Assembly (NCBI GenBank): GCA_016288175.1
Contig: JAEEYN010000123.1
Location: forward strand, 1 to 8,366
Length of the DNA stretch: 8,366 nucleotides
Reading direction: 5' to 3'
From: Bacillota bacterium
GTDB lineage: Bacteria > Bacillota > Clostridia > Christensenellales > CAG-138
Shown here: one piece after another, positions 1 through 6,085 of the stretch
Position numbering within the stretch: the first letter of the stretch is position 1
How the letters are laid out: the number at the start of each line of letters is the position of its first letter
Made by a program: the position numbers and the translations under genes
The notes under the pieces: generated by a model
Database searches by the model: none
What the model saw: the letters and a program-made list of their open reading frames with translations, nothing else
What the model was told of the DNA's origin: nothing

Positions 1-684
1 GTCGGGATGGACATAAGTGGTTTTTCCACGATCGACTTCGATCAGAACCCCGTCGACGGCACCATTTTCCGAAACGCGTCGCTCACTGTGATCAATTTCT
101 GGGAAACCGGCTGCGGCCCCTGCATTTCGGAAATGCCCATTTTCCAGCAGGCGCATGAGTATTACAGCGCAACGCCCGAAGCCGATGTGCAGGTTTACAC
201 CGTGCTCTACGTCGGCCAGGGCTCGACCGTTCCGGAGGGCATCTCCATTCTGCAGGACTACACCTTCGGCAAGCTCATAATAGACAGCGTTCTTTCCGAA
301 GCGCTCGAGGCAACGGAGATTATGCCAGGCATGCTCGCCTTCCCGGAGACCATTCTGGTCGATTCAAACGGCATCGTGCGATATCATCACTTTGCTTCGT
401 ATCAGAACTTTAACGAGCTTCAGGGCGAGATACAGCAGTGGCTTGCCCAGGTCCCCCCGGTCTCGCCGACCGATCCGCCCGCGCCGGTTGCCGCCGACGG
501 TGACGCCGACGGCGACGGCACAACGAACGTGACCGACGCGTTGCTCTGCCTTCGCTCCTCGATGGGAGTTGTCGTGTTCAGCGAAGAACAGACCGCGCAC
601 TGCGATATGGACGGCGACGGAAACGTGACCGTCAGAGACGCGCTCTCCATCCTGCGCATCGCGATGGGGCTTTTGCCCCGGTGA
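1..684 (+). CDS. Thioredoxin/TlpA-like protein with C-terminal dockerin (5' partial)
   Basis: The reading frame is open to the first base of the window, so the gene is probably cut; the ATG at 7 has no visible ribosome binding site and no signal peptide follows it. Counting from that ATG, residues about 5-145 look like a TlpA/AhpC-type thioredoxin fold: VINFWETGCGPC (28-39) carries the CxxC redox pair Cys36/Cys39, followed by the typical ExP and a later FPETILVDSNG strand. The tryptophan usually preceding the first cysteine is glycine here. A Pro/Ala-rich linker (about 148-163) leads to a dockerin-like pair of calcium-binding repeats (about 164-187 and 200-223), each with spaced Asp and a DALxxLRxxMG helix. 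By family knowledge this suggests an extracytoplasmic thiol-disulfide protein; docking to a cohesin partner is inferred. The next gene follows after 29 bases and shares the dockerin type, suggesting an operon. Confidence 0.8.
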   Translation, partial: VGMDISGFSTIDFDQNPVDGTIFRNASLTVINFWETGCGPCISEMPIFQQAHEYYSATPEADVQVYTVLYVGQGSTVPEGISILQDYTFGKLIIDSVLSEALEATEIMPGMLAFPETILVDSNGIVRYHHFASYQNFNELQGEIQQWLAQVPPVSPTDPPAPVAADGDADGDGTTNVTDALLCLRSSMGVVVFSEEQTAHCDMDGDGNVTVRDALSILRIAMGLLPR

Positions 685-713
685 TCTTCAATAAATAAAG
701 GAGGCACTTCGAA

Positions 714-2747
714 ATGAATATCAAACGAATCATCTGCATCCTGCTGACCGTTCTGCTGTTTGCCCTGGTCATGCCTTCCGGGCTTGCGAAGATCGCGGTC
801 GATTCCGCGCGCGAAAAAGCCATGCTGGGCCTGCTCGAAAAGGTCTGGAACGAGCTTGACTCGGTCGAGAGCGAGCTCATGGGCTCAGGCGCCGATATGG
901 ACGAGGTCACTGCGGCCGTTCATCGCGCAGCCGCTTCAAATCAACTGGTCGACGAAGGAAGCGTGAGCTCCATCCGCAGCAATGGCTTTACGTTCAGAGT
1001 CAGCGGAATGCTCTGCAATTATAACTACACCAACCGCAATTCGGTGCACGAATCCGCCATCGACGCGGAGCTGCTCGTCGATATCGCGGACGCCCTGGGC
1101 ACGAGGAACGGCGCGGAGGAGCTCAACGTTCTGCTCATCGGACCGTTCTACGGACAGGACGCCAACTTCACCAATCAGTACCCCAACGAAGCCGCTTCGA
1201 TCGCCGAAGCGACGGGTGGAAGCTGCACGATCCTCTCAGCGTCAAACGCGACCGGACCGAACATCGCTGCGGCGATGCCCGACGCAGGCATAGTGCTTAT
1301 GGACTCGCACGGTGCGGACGGATATCTTGCGCTGACCACGAACGAGGGCATCACTTCCGAGGATTATCAAAACGGCTGGGCTTCCAGCTCCGGCAGCAAT
1401 TCCGCCTATATCGACGGCCGCTACATAGAGCATCATGTTCCCCGCGAACTGCCCAACAGCATCGTTTGGATGGCCTTCTGCGAGGGCATGATAAGGAGCA
1501 ATCACGGCGAGACCGGCGCAGCGCTGCTTCGCGCGGGCGCCGGCTGCGTCTACGGTTATTCGCAGGCGGTCACCTTCGGCGGCGAATACCGCTATGAAAC
1601 GCATTTCTGGAACAACATGAAATATAACGACACGACCGTTGCGGAAGCGTTCAACGCCATGACGGCGGATCTCGGCAACTGGGATCCCCTTATGGATTCG
1701 TCAAACGGTTCGGCATTCCCCGTTATAATGAGCCCCGTCGATCCGTACCCCTCCAATCCCGACAGCCATCAGACCGTTCACTGCGACTGGAGGCTTTTCG
1801 GCGCGGAGGCCGATCCCGTTGAGCTCGAGAGCTACAGTCTCTCTCCGGACTCCATCGATATCTATGTCGGCAACTCTTCCGCCGTGCACTTCGACAGGGT
1901 CCCGGAAAACGCCAACAACTACGATCTCGTATGGCACAGCGAGGATGAGAGCGTCGCAACCGTAATCGGCAACGACAACGTGGTTCGCATCACGGGTGAA
2001 GCCCTCGGCTCCACGCAGGTCTACTGCGATGTGTTTGTAAACGGCGCCAACGCCGGCAGGGCATACGCCAGCGTCAATATCATTCCTCTGCCGCCGATCA
2101 GCGAAGCGCTGAACGCGGAAGGCGGAAGCCTCGATTTCACTTCAACGCTGAATCCCTGGCAGACGGTGCTTATCGACGGAAGGCTTGCCGCCAAGTCCGG
2201 CAACAGAGGCATCAACAATTCCACATCAACGCTCCGCCTCGTGCTCGAGATGGAGGCAGGCGAAACGCTGACCTTCGACTGGAAGGTATCGAGCGAAAAC
2301 TTCGACAAGCTCGGCTTCTACGCGAACAATCAGCTCCAGGGCAGCCAGATCTTCGGCGCGCCCGATTGGGAGACCAAGGTGTTTACGGCTCCGAACAGCG
2401 GCACCTATACCTTTGAGTGGCGCTATATAAAGGACGCCAGCGTCAACGCTCTTGACGACTGCGGATACGTCGATAACGTGGTCTACAGCGGATCGGTCCC
2501 GATCGTTGTGACGCCCGGCGACGTGGACGGCAGCGGCACCGTGACCATCATCGACGCGCTGATGGTCATGCGCTTCGCAATGGGCATACTCCAGCTCACG
2601 AATGATCAGCAGGCCATCGCTGACATGGACGGCAACGGCACCGTCAATGTGTCGGATGCGGTGACCGTGCTGCGCGCATCCATGGGCTTGCGGCGAGCGA
2701 CGGAGCCAGTCGGGCTCCGGACAGGCGAAAGGCTTCTTCCCTTTTGA
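714..2747 (+). CDS. Secreted clan-CD (caspase/C25-like) cysteine peptidase with Ig-like, beta-sandwich and dockerin domains
   Basis: The start is an ATG with AAGGAGG at 698-704. Residues 1-25 form a signal peptide ending in SGLA. After a helical pro-region (about 30-75), residues about 135-345 resemble clan-CD peptidases: a hydrophobic strand then His-Gly (GIVLMDSHG, His199) and a second hydrophobic strand ending in Cys (SIVWMAFCEG, Cys256), the expected order and spacing for the His/Cys dyad. Residues about 370-457 look like a Big_2 bacterial Ig domain (YSLSPDSIDIYVG start, SVATVIGNDNVVRITG middle). Residues about 463-593 look like a cleaved-adhesin/choice-of-anchor beta-sandwich ending in YVDNVVYSG. 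A dockerin with two DxDGxGTV repeats lies at about 601-660. The last 18 residues, RRATEPVGLRTGERLLPF, extend past the normal dockerin end and are coded by a hairpin-bearing stretch. The protein is probably exported and cleaves or remodels proteins at the cell surface. Peptidase class is fairly sure, substrate unknown. Confidence 0.8.
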   Translation: MNIKRIICILLTVLLFALVMPSGLAKIAVDSAREKAMLGLLEKVWNELDSVESELMGSGADMDEVTAAVHRAAASNQLVDEGSVSSIRSNGFTFRVSGMLCNYNYTNRNSVHESAIDAELLVDIADALGTRNGAEELNVLLIGPFYGQDANFTNQYPNEAASIAEATGGSCTILSASNATGPNIAAAMPDAGIVLMDSHGADGYLALTTNEGITSEDYQNGWASSSGSNSAYIDGRYIEHHVPRELPNSIVWMAFCEGMIRSNHGETGAALLRAGAGCVYGYSQAVTFGGEYRYETHFWNNMKYNDTTVAEAFNAMTADLGNWDPLMDSSNGSAFPVIMSPVDPYPSNPDSHQTVHCDWRLFGAEADPVELESYSLSPDSIDIYVGNSSAVHFDRVPENANNYDLVWHSEDESVATVIGNDNVVRITGEALGSTQVYCDVFVNGANAGRAYASVNIIPLPPISEALNAEGGSLDFTSTLNPWQTVLIDGRLAAKSGNRGINNSTSTLRLVLEMEAGETLTFDWKVSSENFDKLGFYANNQLQGSQIFGAPDWETKVFTAPNSGTYTFEWRYIKDASVNALDDCGYVDNVVYSGSVPIVVTPGDVDGSGTVTIIDALMVMRFAMGILQLTNDQQAIADMDGNGTVNVSDAVTVLRASMGLRRATEPVGLRTGERLLPF

Positions 2748-3144
2748 GACGCTGCGCGGTTTTCACACGCTGACTAAAAATACAGGAAATATACACCCGC
2801 TTTTCAAAAATGCGTTTTGAGCCTGTTTTCGCCTGCTCTGAAACGATACGATGCCCCCTCTGCTTTGAAAGGTGCAGGTAGTCAAAGGAAAAAAGAACCA
2901 AAATGAAACGAGACGGCAGAAGATACACATTGTATCGTCTGCCGTCTCTGTGTTGTGACTGTCTCATCGTGTCGATACAAATGCTCCCTCCGTGTTTTGA
3001 GGGTGCATTTTCCACAGAGGGTTCAAACTCGGAACAAGCTTTTTGCACGCAGCTTGTATCGCTTTGCAAGTGTGTTTTCAACAATCTTGAAGGTTTCTTG
3101 TTTGTTCTGCAATATAACTTTGCAGCAGAAATCGACATCGCCGA
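2748..3144. other. Gene-poor intergenic stretch with palindromes
   Basis: This lies between the dockerin peptidase (+) and the 3' end of the desulfoferrodoxin gene (-), so it is a tail-to-tail spacer. Open frames exist on both strands, but they mirror each other through a palindrome, lack ribosome binding sites and run into neighbouring genes, so I do not call them. The stretch holds the repeat cluster listed separately and a small CTGCAA/TTGCAG hairpin (3107-3112 with 3120-3125) just beyond the desulfoferrodoxin stop. No hairpin here is followed by a convincing T-run, so I see no clear terminator for either converging gene. Confidence 0.6.
2844..3061. repeat. Cluster of palindromes and imperfect direct repeats
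   Basis: The centre is a 17-base inverted repeat with one mismatch, 2910-2926 against 2932-2948 (outer part GAGACGGCAG, inner part GATAC), with a 5-base loop. It is flanked by two related blocks in the same orientation, 2844-2876 and 2973-3007, both reading CGATAC, then ATGC, a C-rich run, TTTGA and GGTGCA. The second block folds on its own: ATGCTCCCTC 2981-2990 with GAGGGTGCAT 2999-3008, one T-T mismatch. CGATACAA at 2973-2980 is the exact inverse of TTGTATCG at 2930-2937 and at 3054-3061. The layout suggests a small non-autonomous repetitive element or a structured transcript. No transposase, clear terminal repeats or target duplication is visible, so its class is open. Confidence 0.6.
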
Positions 3145-3519
3145 TCATGCCTTCCAGAGGCTGTGCAGATTGCAGTAGGCGTAGACGGCCTCGACCTCGT
3201 CGCCCTCACAGATGCTGAAGCAGACCTTGGGCTCGTCGCCGGGGTTCAGCGCCTTGCGCTGGTTGCCCGCCTTGGTCTTGAGGGAGACCCATTCGATATA
3301 GTGCTCCGGGAGCATCGGGTGCGGCGCCGAACCGACGGAGACCCTGACGGTCGTTCCGTCCACTTCAACAACGGGCACGTGCTTCTCGACGGAGGCGTCG
3401 GTAGATGAGGGGATGATCTCCTGCATCGGCTCGCCGCAGCAGATCACGGGAACGCCGGTCTTTTTGACGATCGCGATGATCTGGCCGCAGTGTTTGCAGC
3501 GGTAAAACTTCATTTCCAT
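3145..3519 (-). CDS. dfx: Desulfoferrodoxin (superoxide reductase, two iron centres)
   Basis: This cytoplasmic enzyme reduces superoxide to hydrogen peroxide without making oxygen, a common defence of anaerobes (EC 1.15.1.2). At 124 residues it has the usual length for the two-domain form. The N-terminal desulforedoxin-like domain keeps its four iron ligands Cys8, Cys11, Cys27 and Cys28 (CKHCG, then CCGEPM). The catalytic domain keeps the His4Cys site: His47 (EKHVPVVE), His67 and His73 (APHPMLPEHYIEWV), Cys116 and His119 (CNLHSLWKA). The active-site pair Glu45-Lys46 is also present. The start is the ATG at 3519-3517, with AAGGAG at 3534-3529 nine bases upstream; the second ATG two codons later is possible but worse spaced. 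It is transcribed alone, away from the island genes. Confidence 0.96.
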   Translation of the reverse strand: MEMKFYRCKHCGQIIAIVKKTGVPVICCGEPMQEIIPSSTDASVEKHVPVVEVDGTTVRVSVGSAPHPMLPEHYIEWVSLKTKAGNQRKALNPGDEPKVCFSICEGDEVEAVYAYCNLHSLWKA

Positions 3520-3552
3520 GGTGATTATCTCCTTCCGGTATTTGATGATCTC

Positions 3553-3581
3553 ATTATAACAGACCTTGCTTGATTTGTCAT
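3553..3581 (-). promoter_or_regulatory. Sigma-A type promoter of the desulfoferrodoxin gene
   Basis: Read on the - strand, ATGACA (3581-3576, -35) is followed after 17 bases by a perfect TATAAT (3558-3553, -10), some 33 bases upstream of the dfx start. Spacing is ideal. I see no obvious palindromic operator over it, so any oxidative-stress control is not apparent. Confidence 0.8.
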
Positions 3582-3640
3582 CATTTTTACGGAAGAACTG
3601 TTTTTTTGTGCGGCATTATCCGCTCGTCAATCGGTCGTAC

Positions 3641-3658
3641 AAACCGGCTTACCGGTTT
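3641..3658. repeat. Short perfect hairpin between divergent genes
   Basis: AAACCGG (3641-3647) and CCGGTTT (3652-3658) form a 7-bp stem with loop CTTA in the spacer between dfx and the repressor gene. No T-run follows on either strand, so it is not a typical terminator. It could be a protein binding site or mark the island edge. Confidence 0.4.
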
Positions 3659-3745
3659 AATGACATTTCAATATTTCCCGAGGCATAAACCATAACTTTT
3701 TGTAAAGATTCAGCTGTCAAGCAGCCATGGCGCCAAATAAATTAA

Positions 3746-3783
3746 CTTATATGGTTGACATATATAACCGCTTATGGTATACT
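3746..3783 (+). promoter_or_regulatory. Promoter and possible operator of the repressor/protease operon
   Basis: A perfect -35 TTGACA (3755-3760), 17-base spacer and -10 TATACT (3778-3783) lie 33 bases before the XRE gene. An inverted pair GGTT (3753-3756) and AACC (3766-3769) overlaps the -35 and spacer, and CTTATATGG (3746-3754) is partly repeated as CTTATGG (3771-3777), 25 bases on. Such repeats over the promoter would suit autorepression by the encoded XRE protein; the promoter is clear, the operator is inferred. Confidence 0.8.
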
Positions 3784-3816
3784 TATTTTAGCCGAAAAGG
3801 TCAAGGAGGATAAAAC

Positions 3817-4182
3817 ATGCTCACGAGTATAGGGAAATACCTGCGTAAGCTGCGGATCGATAACGGCGAGGTGCTGCGCGATATGGCACAAAAGCTAAGC
3901 GTTTCATCATCATTTCTGTCGTTTGTCGAGAACGGAAAAAAGAAGATGCCGCAAGCCTGGCAGGAAAGAATCAAGGATATCTATCAACTAAGTCCCGCCC
4001 AGCAGGCTGAATTCGATAGTGCGATCGCGGAAACGAGCAACACTATTGAGCTTGATCTCCGCACGGCATCGGACTCTGAAAGACAGCTGGCAATCTCATT
4101 TGCCCGGCAGTTTGACTCACTGGATGAGGAAACAAGCAGGAGGATCTTATCGTTACTGAAAAAATCAAAGCCGGAGGACTGA
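3817..4182 (+). CDS. XRE-family helix-turn-helix regulator paired with ImmA/IrrE peptidase
   Basis: The protein has 121 residues, an ATG start and AAGGAGG at 3803-3809, seven bases upstream. The N-terminal part (about 3-60) is a Cro/C1-type HTH: IGKYLRKLRIDNGEVLRDMAQKL, then SVSSSFLSFVENGKKKMP as the recognition-helix region. The C-terminal part (about 75-121) is mostly charged and helical (DSERQLAISFARQFDSLDEET) and probably dimerises or meets the protease. The next gene starts 2 bases after this stop, so the two are translationally linked. By analogy with ImmR/ImmA of integrative elements and with common HTH plus ImmA/IrrE pairs of Clostridia, it is likely a DNA-binding repressor cleaved by its neighbour. 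Which genes it controls beyond its own promoter is unknown. Confidence 0.85.
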   Translation: MLTSIGKYLRKLRIDNGEVLRDMAQKLSVSSSFLSFVENGKKKMPQAWQERIKDIYQLSPAQQAEFDSAIAETSNTIELDLRTASDSERQLAISFARQFDSLDEETSRRILSLLKKSKPED

Positions 4183-4184
4183 AT

Positions 4185-4700
4185 TTGGAAAACTATTTTG
4201 TGGAAGCCAAATCACGTAAAGAACTGCGTATGTTAGCTACTATGGTCAGGAAGAAGCTCGGCTTTGAAAATGAGTTGCGAATACCAATTGTCGAGCTCCT
4301 TGATGTGTTCTCCGTTGTCCTTAACAATTTCAATTATGAAATCGTTTCTGATCATGAGCTGCCGGCTGACAGGCATGCTGAAACAGAGATCATGTCAGGC
4401 ACTATTCGGATTAAGGAAAGCATCTATGAGCGTGCCTGCAACGGTGAAGGCCGTGACAGAATGACGGTAGCACACGAAATAGCCCATTATTTGATGCTGC
4501 GTGTTTTTGGTTTTAAGTTATATCGGAACGTTGGCAAGAGGGAGATCAAATCCTTCGAGAGCCCAGAGTGGCAGGCTAAGTGCTTTGCAGGTGAATTCAT
4601 GATATCTCATGCCCTGACTGCAGCAATGGAGCCTGAGGAAATAGCGGATAAATGCGGTGTGTCCTTTGAAGCAGCGCTTTATCAGCATGACCACCGATAA
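4185..4700 (+). CDS. ImmA/IrrE-family zinc metallopeptidase
   Basis: The protein has 171 residues and a TTG start at 4185, chosen because GGAGG (4173-4177) sits seven bases before it and the frame joins the repressor stop with a 2-base gap. The zinc site is HEIAH (His97, Glu98, His101) in TVAHEIAHYLMLR. The downstream ESPEWQAKCFAGEFM segment (125-139) matches the family's usual EWQADxFAxELL, but with K-C where D-A is common. No signal or membrane segment is seen, so it is cytoplasmic. Family members such as ImmA and IrrE cleave a partner HTH repressor after a stress or mobile-element signal, and the adjacent XRE protein is the obvious substrate. The C-terminus (FEAALYQHDHR) is short but plausible. 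Confidence 0.88.
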   Translation: MENYFVEAKSRKELRMLATMVRKKLGFENELRIPIVELLDVFSVVLNNFNYEIVSDHELPADRHAETEIMSGTIRIKESIYERACNGEGRDRMTVAHEIAHYLMLRVFGFKLYRNVGKREIKSFESPEWQAKCFAGEFMISHALTAAMEPEEIADKCGVSFEAALYQHDHR

Positions 4701-4809
4701 AGGAACGTTTTGGTTTAATTCGTCCGTGAAAGGGGTGATGTTTATTGATTGCATTGAATAAAAGAAAAGCACTGCAGAGATTGTTGGCGCAATTTGCCGC
4801 AATGCTTAA

Positions 4810-4860
4810 CTCCGAGTATTTCTACTCATTACCCTATGAGTAATATAGCATAACTCGGAG
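4810..4860 (+). repeat. Hairpin element copy 1 with conserved loop block
   Basis: Outer arms CTCCGAGT (4810-4817) and ACTCGGAG (4853-4860) pair perfectly over 8 bp, and inner arms TACTCAT (4823-4829) and ATGAGTA (4836-4842) pair over 7 bp around loop TACCCT. GAGTA (4814-4818) could instead pair with TACTC (4823-4827), so two folds compete. Bases 4813-4835 match 4910-4932 of the second hairpin with one difference. The 3' outer arm contains GGAG, extended to GGAGG by base 4861, a ribosome-binding-like motif that the stem would hide, though no start codon follows at suitable spacing. Confidence 0.7.
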
Positions 4861-4903
4861 GAAAATTCAATAGATTTTGCAAAAAAGTGCAAAAAGTTAA
4901 GGA

Positions 4904-4955
4904 AGCCTTCGAGTGTTTCTACTCATTACCCTTGCATAGAAGCACTCTGAAGGCT
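4904..4955 (+). repeat. Hairpin element copy 2 with conserved loop block
   Basis: Three consecutive stem sections pair: AGCCTTC (4904-4910) with GAAGGCT (4949-4955), GAGTG (4911-4915) with CACTC (4943-4947), and TTTCTA (4916-4921) with TAGAAG (4937-4942, one wobble). Only T4948 is bulged, giving an 18-bp stem with a 15-base loop (4922-4936). It shares CGAGT, one variable base and TTTCTACTCATTACCCT with copy 1, 97 bases upstream, in the same orientation. The stem arms differ from copy 1 yet still pair, which argues for a conserved structure. No T-run follows, so it is not a plain terminator. Confidence 0.75.
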
Positions 4956-5043
4956 CGGCCTCAGGACGAAATAACGTTAATCTCATTGTCCTGTTGTACG
5001 AGTAGGGCAATCAGATGATTCATCCTTGCCTTTAGGAGTTTAT

Positions 5044-5697
5044 ATGCGTAAGACGATTTTTGATGACGGTTTTCAGGCATATCTGACTGAGGGAGCTACC
5101 CTAGTAGGTGATGCAGGAATACCAATGCTGATGAATCTGAATAATGCTCAGGTTCCTAAAAGTTTGGTGCCGTTCAGCAAGGCTAAGACTTGTCCTAACA
5201 AACGTCAATACGTTCATTTCTATCAGCATGATAGGGAATTTTCGAGAGTATTGACTGCCACAGACAAGTATCTTCCTCTTCTTAGCTTATACGACGGTGT
5301 CATTTCACCCGATTGTACCATGATGATTGGTCAATCGACTTGCCTCCAGCAGGCAAATACCTATATGAACCGCGCAGTTGGATTCTACCTTCAAAAGAAC
5401 GGAATCCCTGTCATTCCAAATATACGTTGGAGCGACGAGTCAAGTTTTGCTTATTGCTTTCTCGGTGTTCATCCCGAAACGATGGTTTCTGTAAGTACGC
5501 ATGGATGCATACGATCCAAGCATCAAAGAGAACTGTTTCGAACAGGGATGGAAGCTATGCTCGAAGCTCTGCGGCCTTCAACCGTTCTCGTTCACGGGTA
5601 TATGCCAAACGACATATTCGGTCAATTCTACGGTCAGGTTGAGTTTCATAGATTCGCCAGCGAATTTGAAACCACCCATCTGAAGGAAGGTGATTGA
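5044..5697 (+). CDS. DUF4417-family protein
   Basis: The protein has 217 residues. I chose the ATG at 5044 because AGGAG (5034-5038) lies five bases upstream; the in-frame TTG at 5026 lies before that site. The sequence matches my recollection of the DUF4417 family over most of its length: YDGVISPDCTMM (83-94), GIPVIPNIRWSDE (120-132) followed by FAYCF, STHGCIRS (151-158), and VLVHGYMPNDIFG (181-193). It has no signal peptide or membrane segment. The family's biochemical role is unknown to me; members are often found on phage-like or accessory DNA. The conserved Trp/Asp, His-Gly-Cys and Tyr/Asp positions could form an active site, which is inference. The next gene's ribosome binding site lies inside this gene's end and its start overlaps or abuts the stop, so they are co-transcribed. 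Confidence 0.8.
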   Translation: MRKTIFDDGFQAYLTEGATLVGDAGIPMLMNLNNAQVPKSLVPFSKAKTCPNKRQYVHFYQHDREFSRVLTATDKYLPLLSLYDGVISPDCTMMIGQSTCLQQANTYMNRAVGFYLQKNGIPVIPNIRWSDESSFAYCFLGVHPETMVSVSTHGCIRSKHQRELFRTGMEAMLEALRPSTVLVHGYMPNDIFGQFYGQVEFHRFASEFETTHLKEGD

Positions 5698-5698
5698 T

Positions 5699-6085
5699 AT
5701 GGGCACCTGCTATAAGGTCGGTTCTGTCTATTTCCGAAGCATAGGCCAGAACATACTTATTACTTCTTCAAAGTATCAATACAAAGATGGTCGCTTTGGA
5801 GTTAACAGTCCGAGTACGGGTGAAAGAACTCGTAATATAGCCTCAGCGGATCCTTTGGCTACAGCATACGATTTTTATAACAAGATCGCCTTTGGTGGCA
5901 AGGAAATTGTTATGAAGAACGGTTCGCTGAGAATTACCCATATGTCGGATGGGACGATAATCACAATGAGAACGAGCTCTTACTCTGATGGTACGCCTGC
6001 TGTGCAGATCAATATTACTAACAGCACGCACTCAGGTGGAGTAAAGGAGCAAAAAATCCACTTTATCCTGGAGGAAAAACCATGA
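5699..6085 (+). CDS. Small protein resembling a polymorphic-toxin C-terminal domain
   Basis: The protein has 128 residues from the ATG at 5699, supported by AAGGAAGG (5683-5690) eight bases upstream; the GTG at 5690 overlaps that site and is unlikely. From memory of such sequences, DPLATAYDFYNKIAFGG (51-67), MSDGTIITMR (82-91), DGTPAVQINI (97-106) and GGVKEQKIHF (113-122) resemble the C-terminal toxin module of clostridial and bacillar polymorphic toxins, thought to be nuclease-like. Here the module stands alone with only about 50 preceding residues: no LXG, WXG100, Rhs or signal sequence is visible. Its stop overlaps the next gene's start by four bases (ATGA at 6082-6085), the tight coupling expected of a toxin/immunity pair. 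It may be an orphan toxin, an intracellular toxin-antitoxin partner or a fragment; the activity is inferred. Confidence 0.55.
   Translation: MGTCYKVGSVYFRSIGQNILITSSKYQYKDGRFGVNSPSTGERTRNIASADPLATAYDFYNKIAFGGKEIVMKNGSLRITHMSDGTIITMRTSSYSDGTPAVQINITNSTHSGGVKEQKIHFILEEKP

Larger units (their letters stand above)
4701..5043 (+). promoter_or_regulatory. Structured leader region between the protease and DUF4417 genes
   Basis: This 343-base gap has no convincing gene. It holds two large hairpins (listed separately) and, just before the DUF4417 ribosome binding site, a weaker stem AGGGCAA (5004-5010) with TTGCCTT (5026-5032), one G-T pair. Short frames pass through each hairpin but lack good starts. 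I found no near-consensus promoter, so the downstream genes are either read through from the repressor promoter or use one I cannot recognise. A regulatory leader is the most economical reading, but it is inferred. Confidence 0.4.

Noticed and set aside
666..679. GGGGC/GCCCC hairpin at the end of the first gene as a terminator
   Set aside because: The 5-bp stem lies inside the coding end, no T-run follows, and the next gene begins 29 bases later, which suggests co-transcription.
2644..3138. Long reverse-strand ORF of 164 codons
   Set aside because: It runs antisense into the dockerin gene, has no ribosome binding site and crosses the palindromes; its translation is low in normal domain character.
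2903..3178. Forward ORF of 91 codons in the spacer
   Set aside because: It begins in the palindrome, has no ribosome binding site, ends inside dfx antisense, and shows no recognisable motif.
4745..4843. Small TTG-started ORF of 32 codons ending YFYSLPYE
   Set aside because: The start codon is weak, spacing to AAAGGGG is poor, and its end lies within the hairpin. The second copy's similar peptide is in another frame without a start signal, so the structure explains the match better than coding.
4810..4955. Twin repeat as a minimal CRISPR array
   Set aside because: There are only two copies, each with its own different flanking arms, and no cas gene; the shared part is 23 bases inside unequal hairpins.
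4810..5697. Type III toxin-antitoxin system with hairpins as RNA antitoxin and DUF4417 as toxin
   Set aside because: The repeats are 97 bases apart rather than tandem, no terminator separates them from the gene, and DUF4417 does not resemble ToxN, CptN or TenpN toxins. The idea is only kept as one option in the leader finding.
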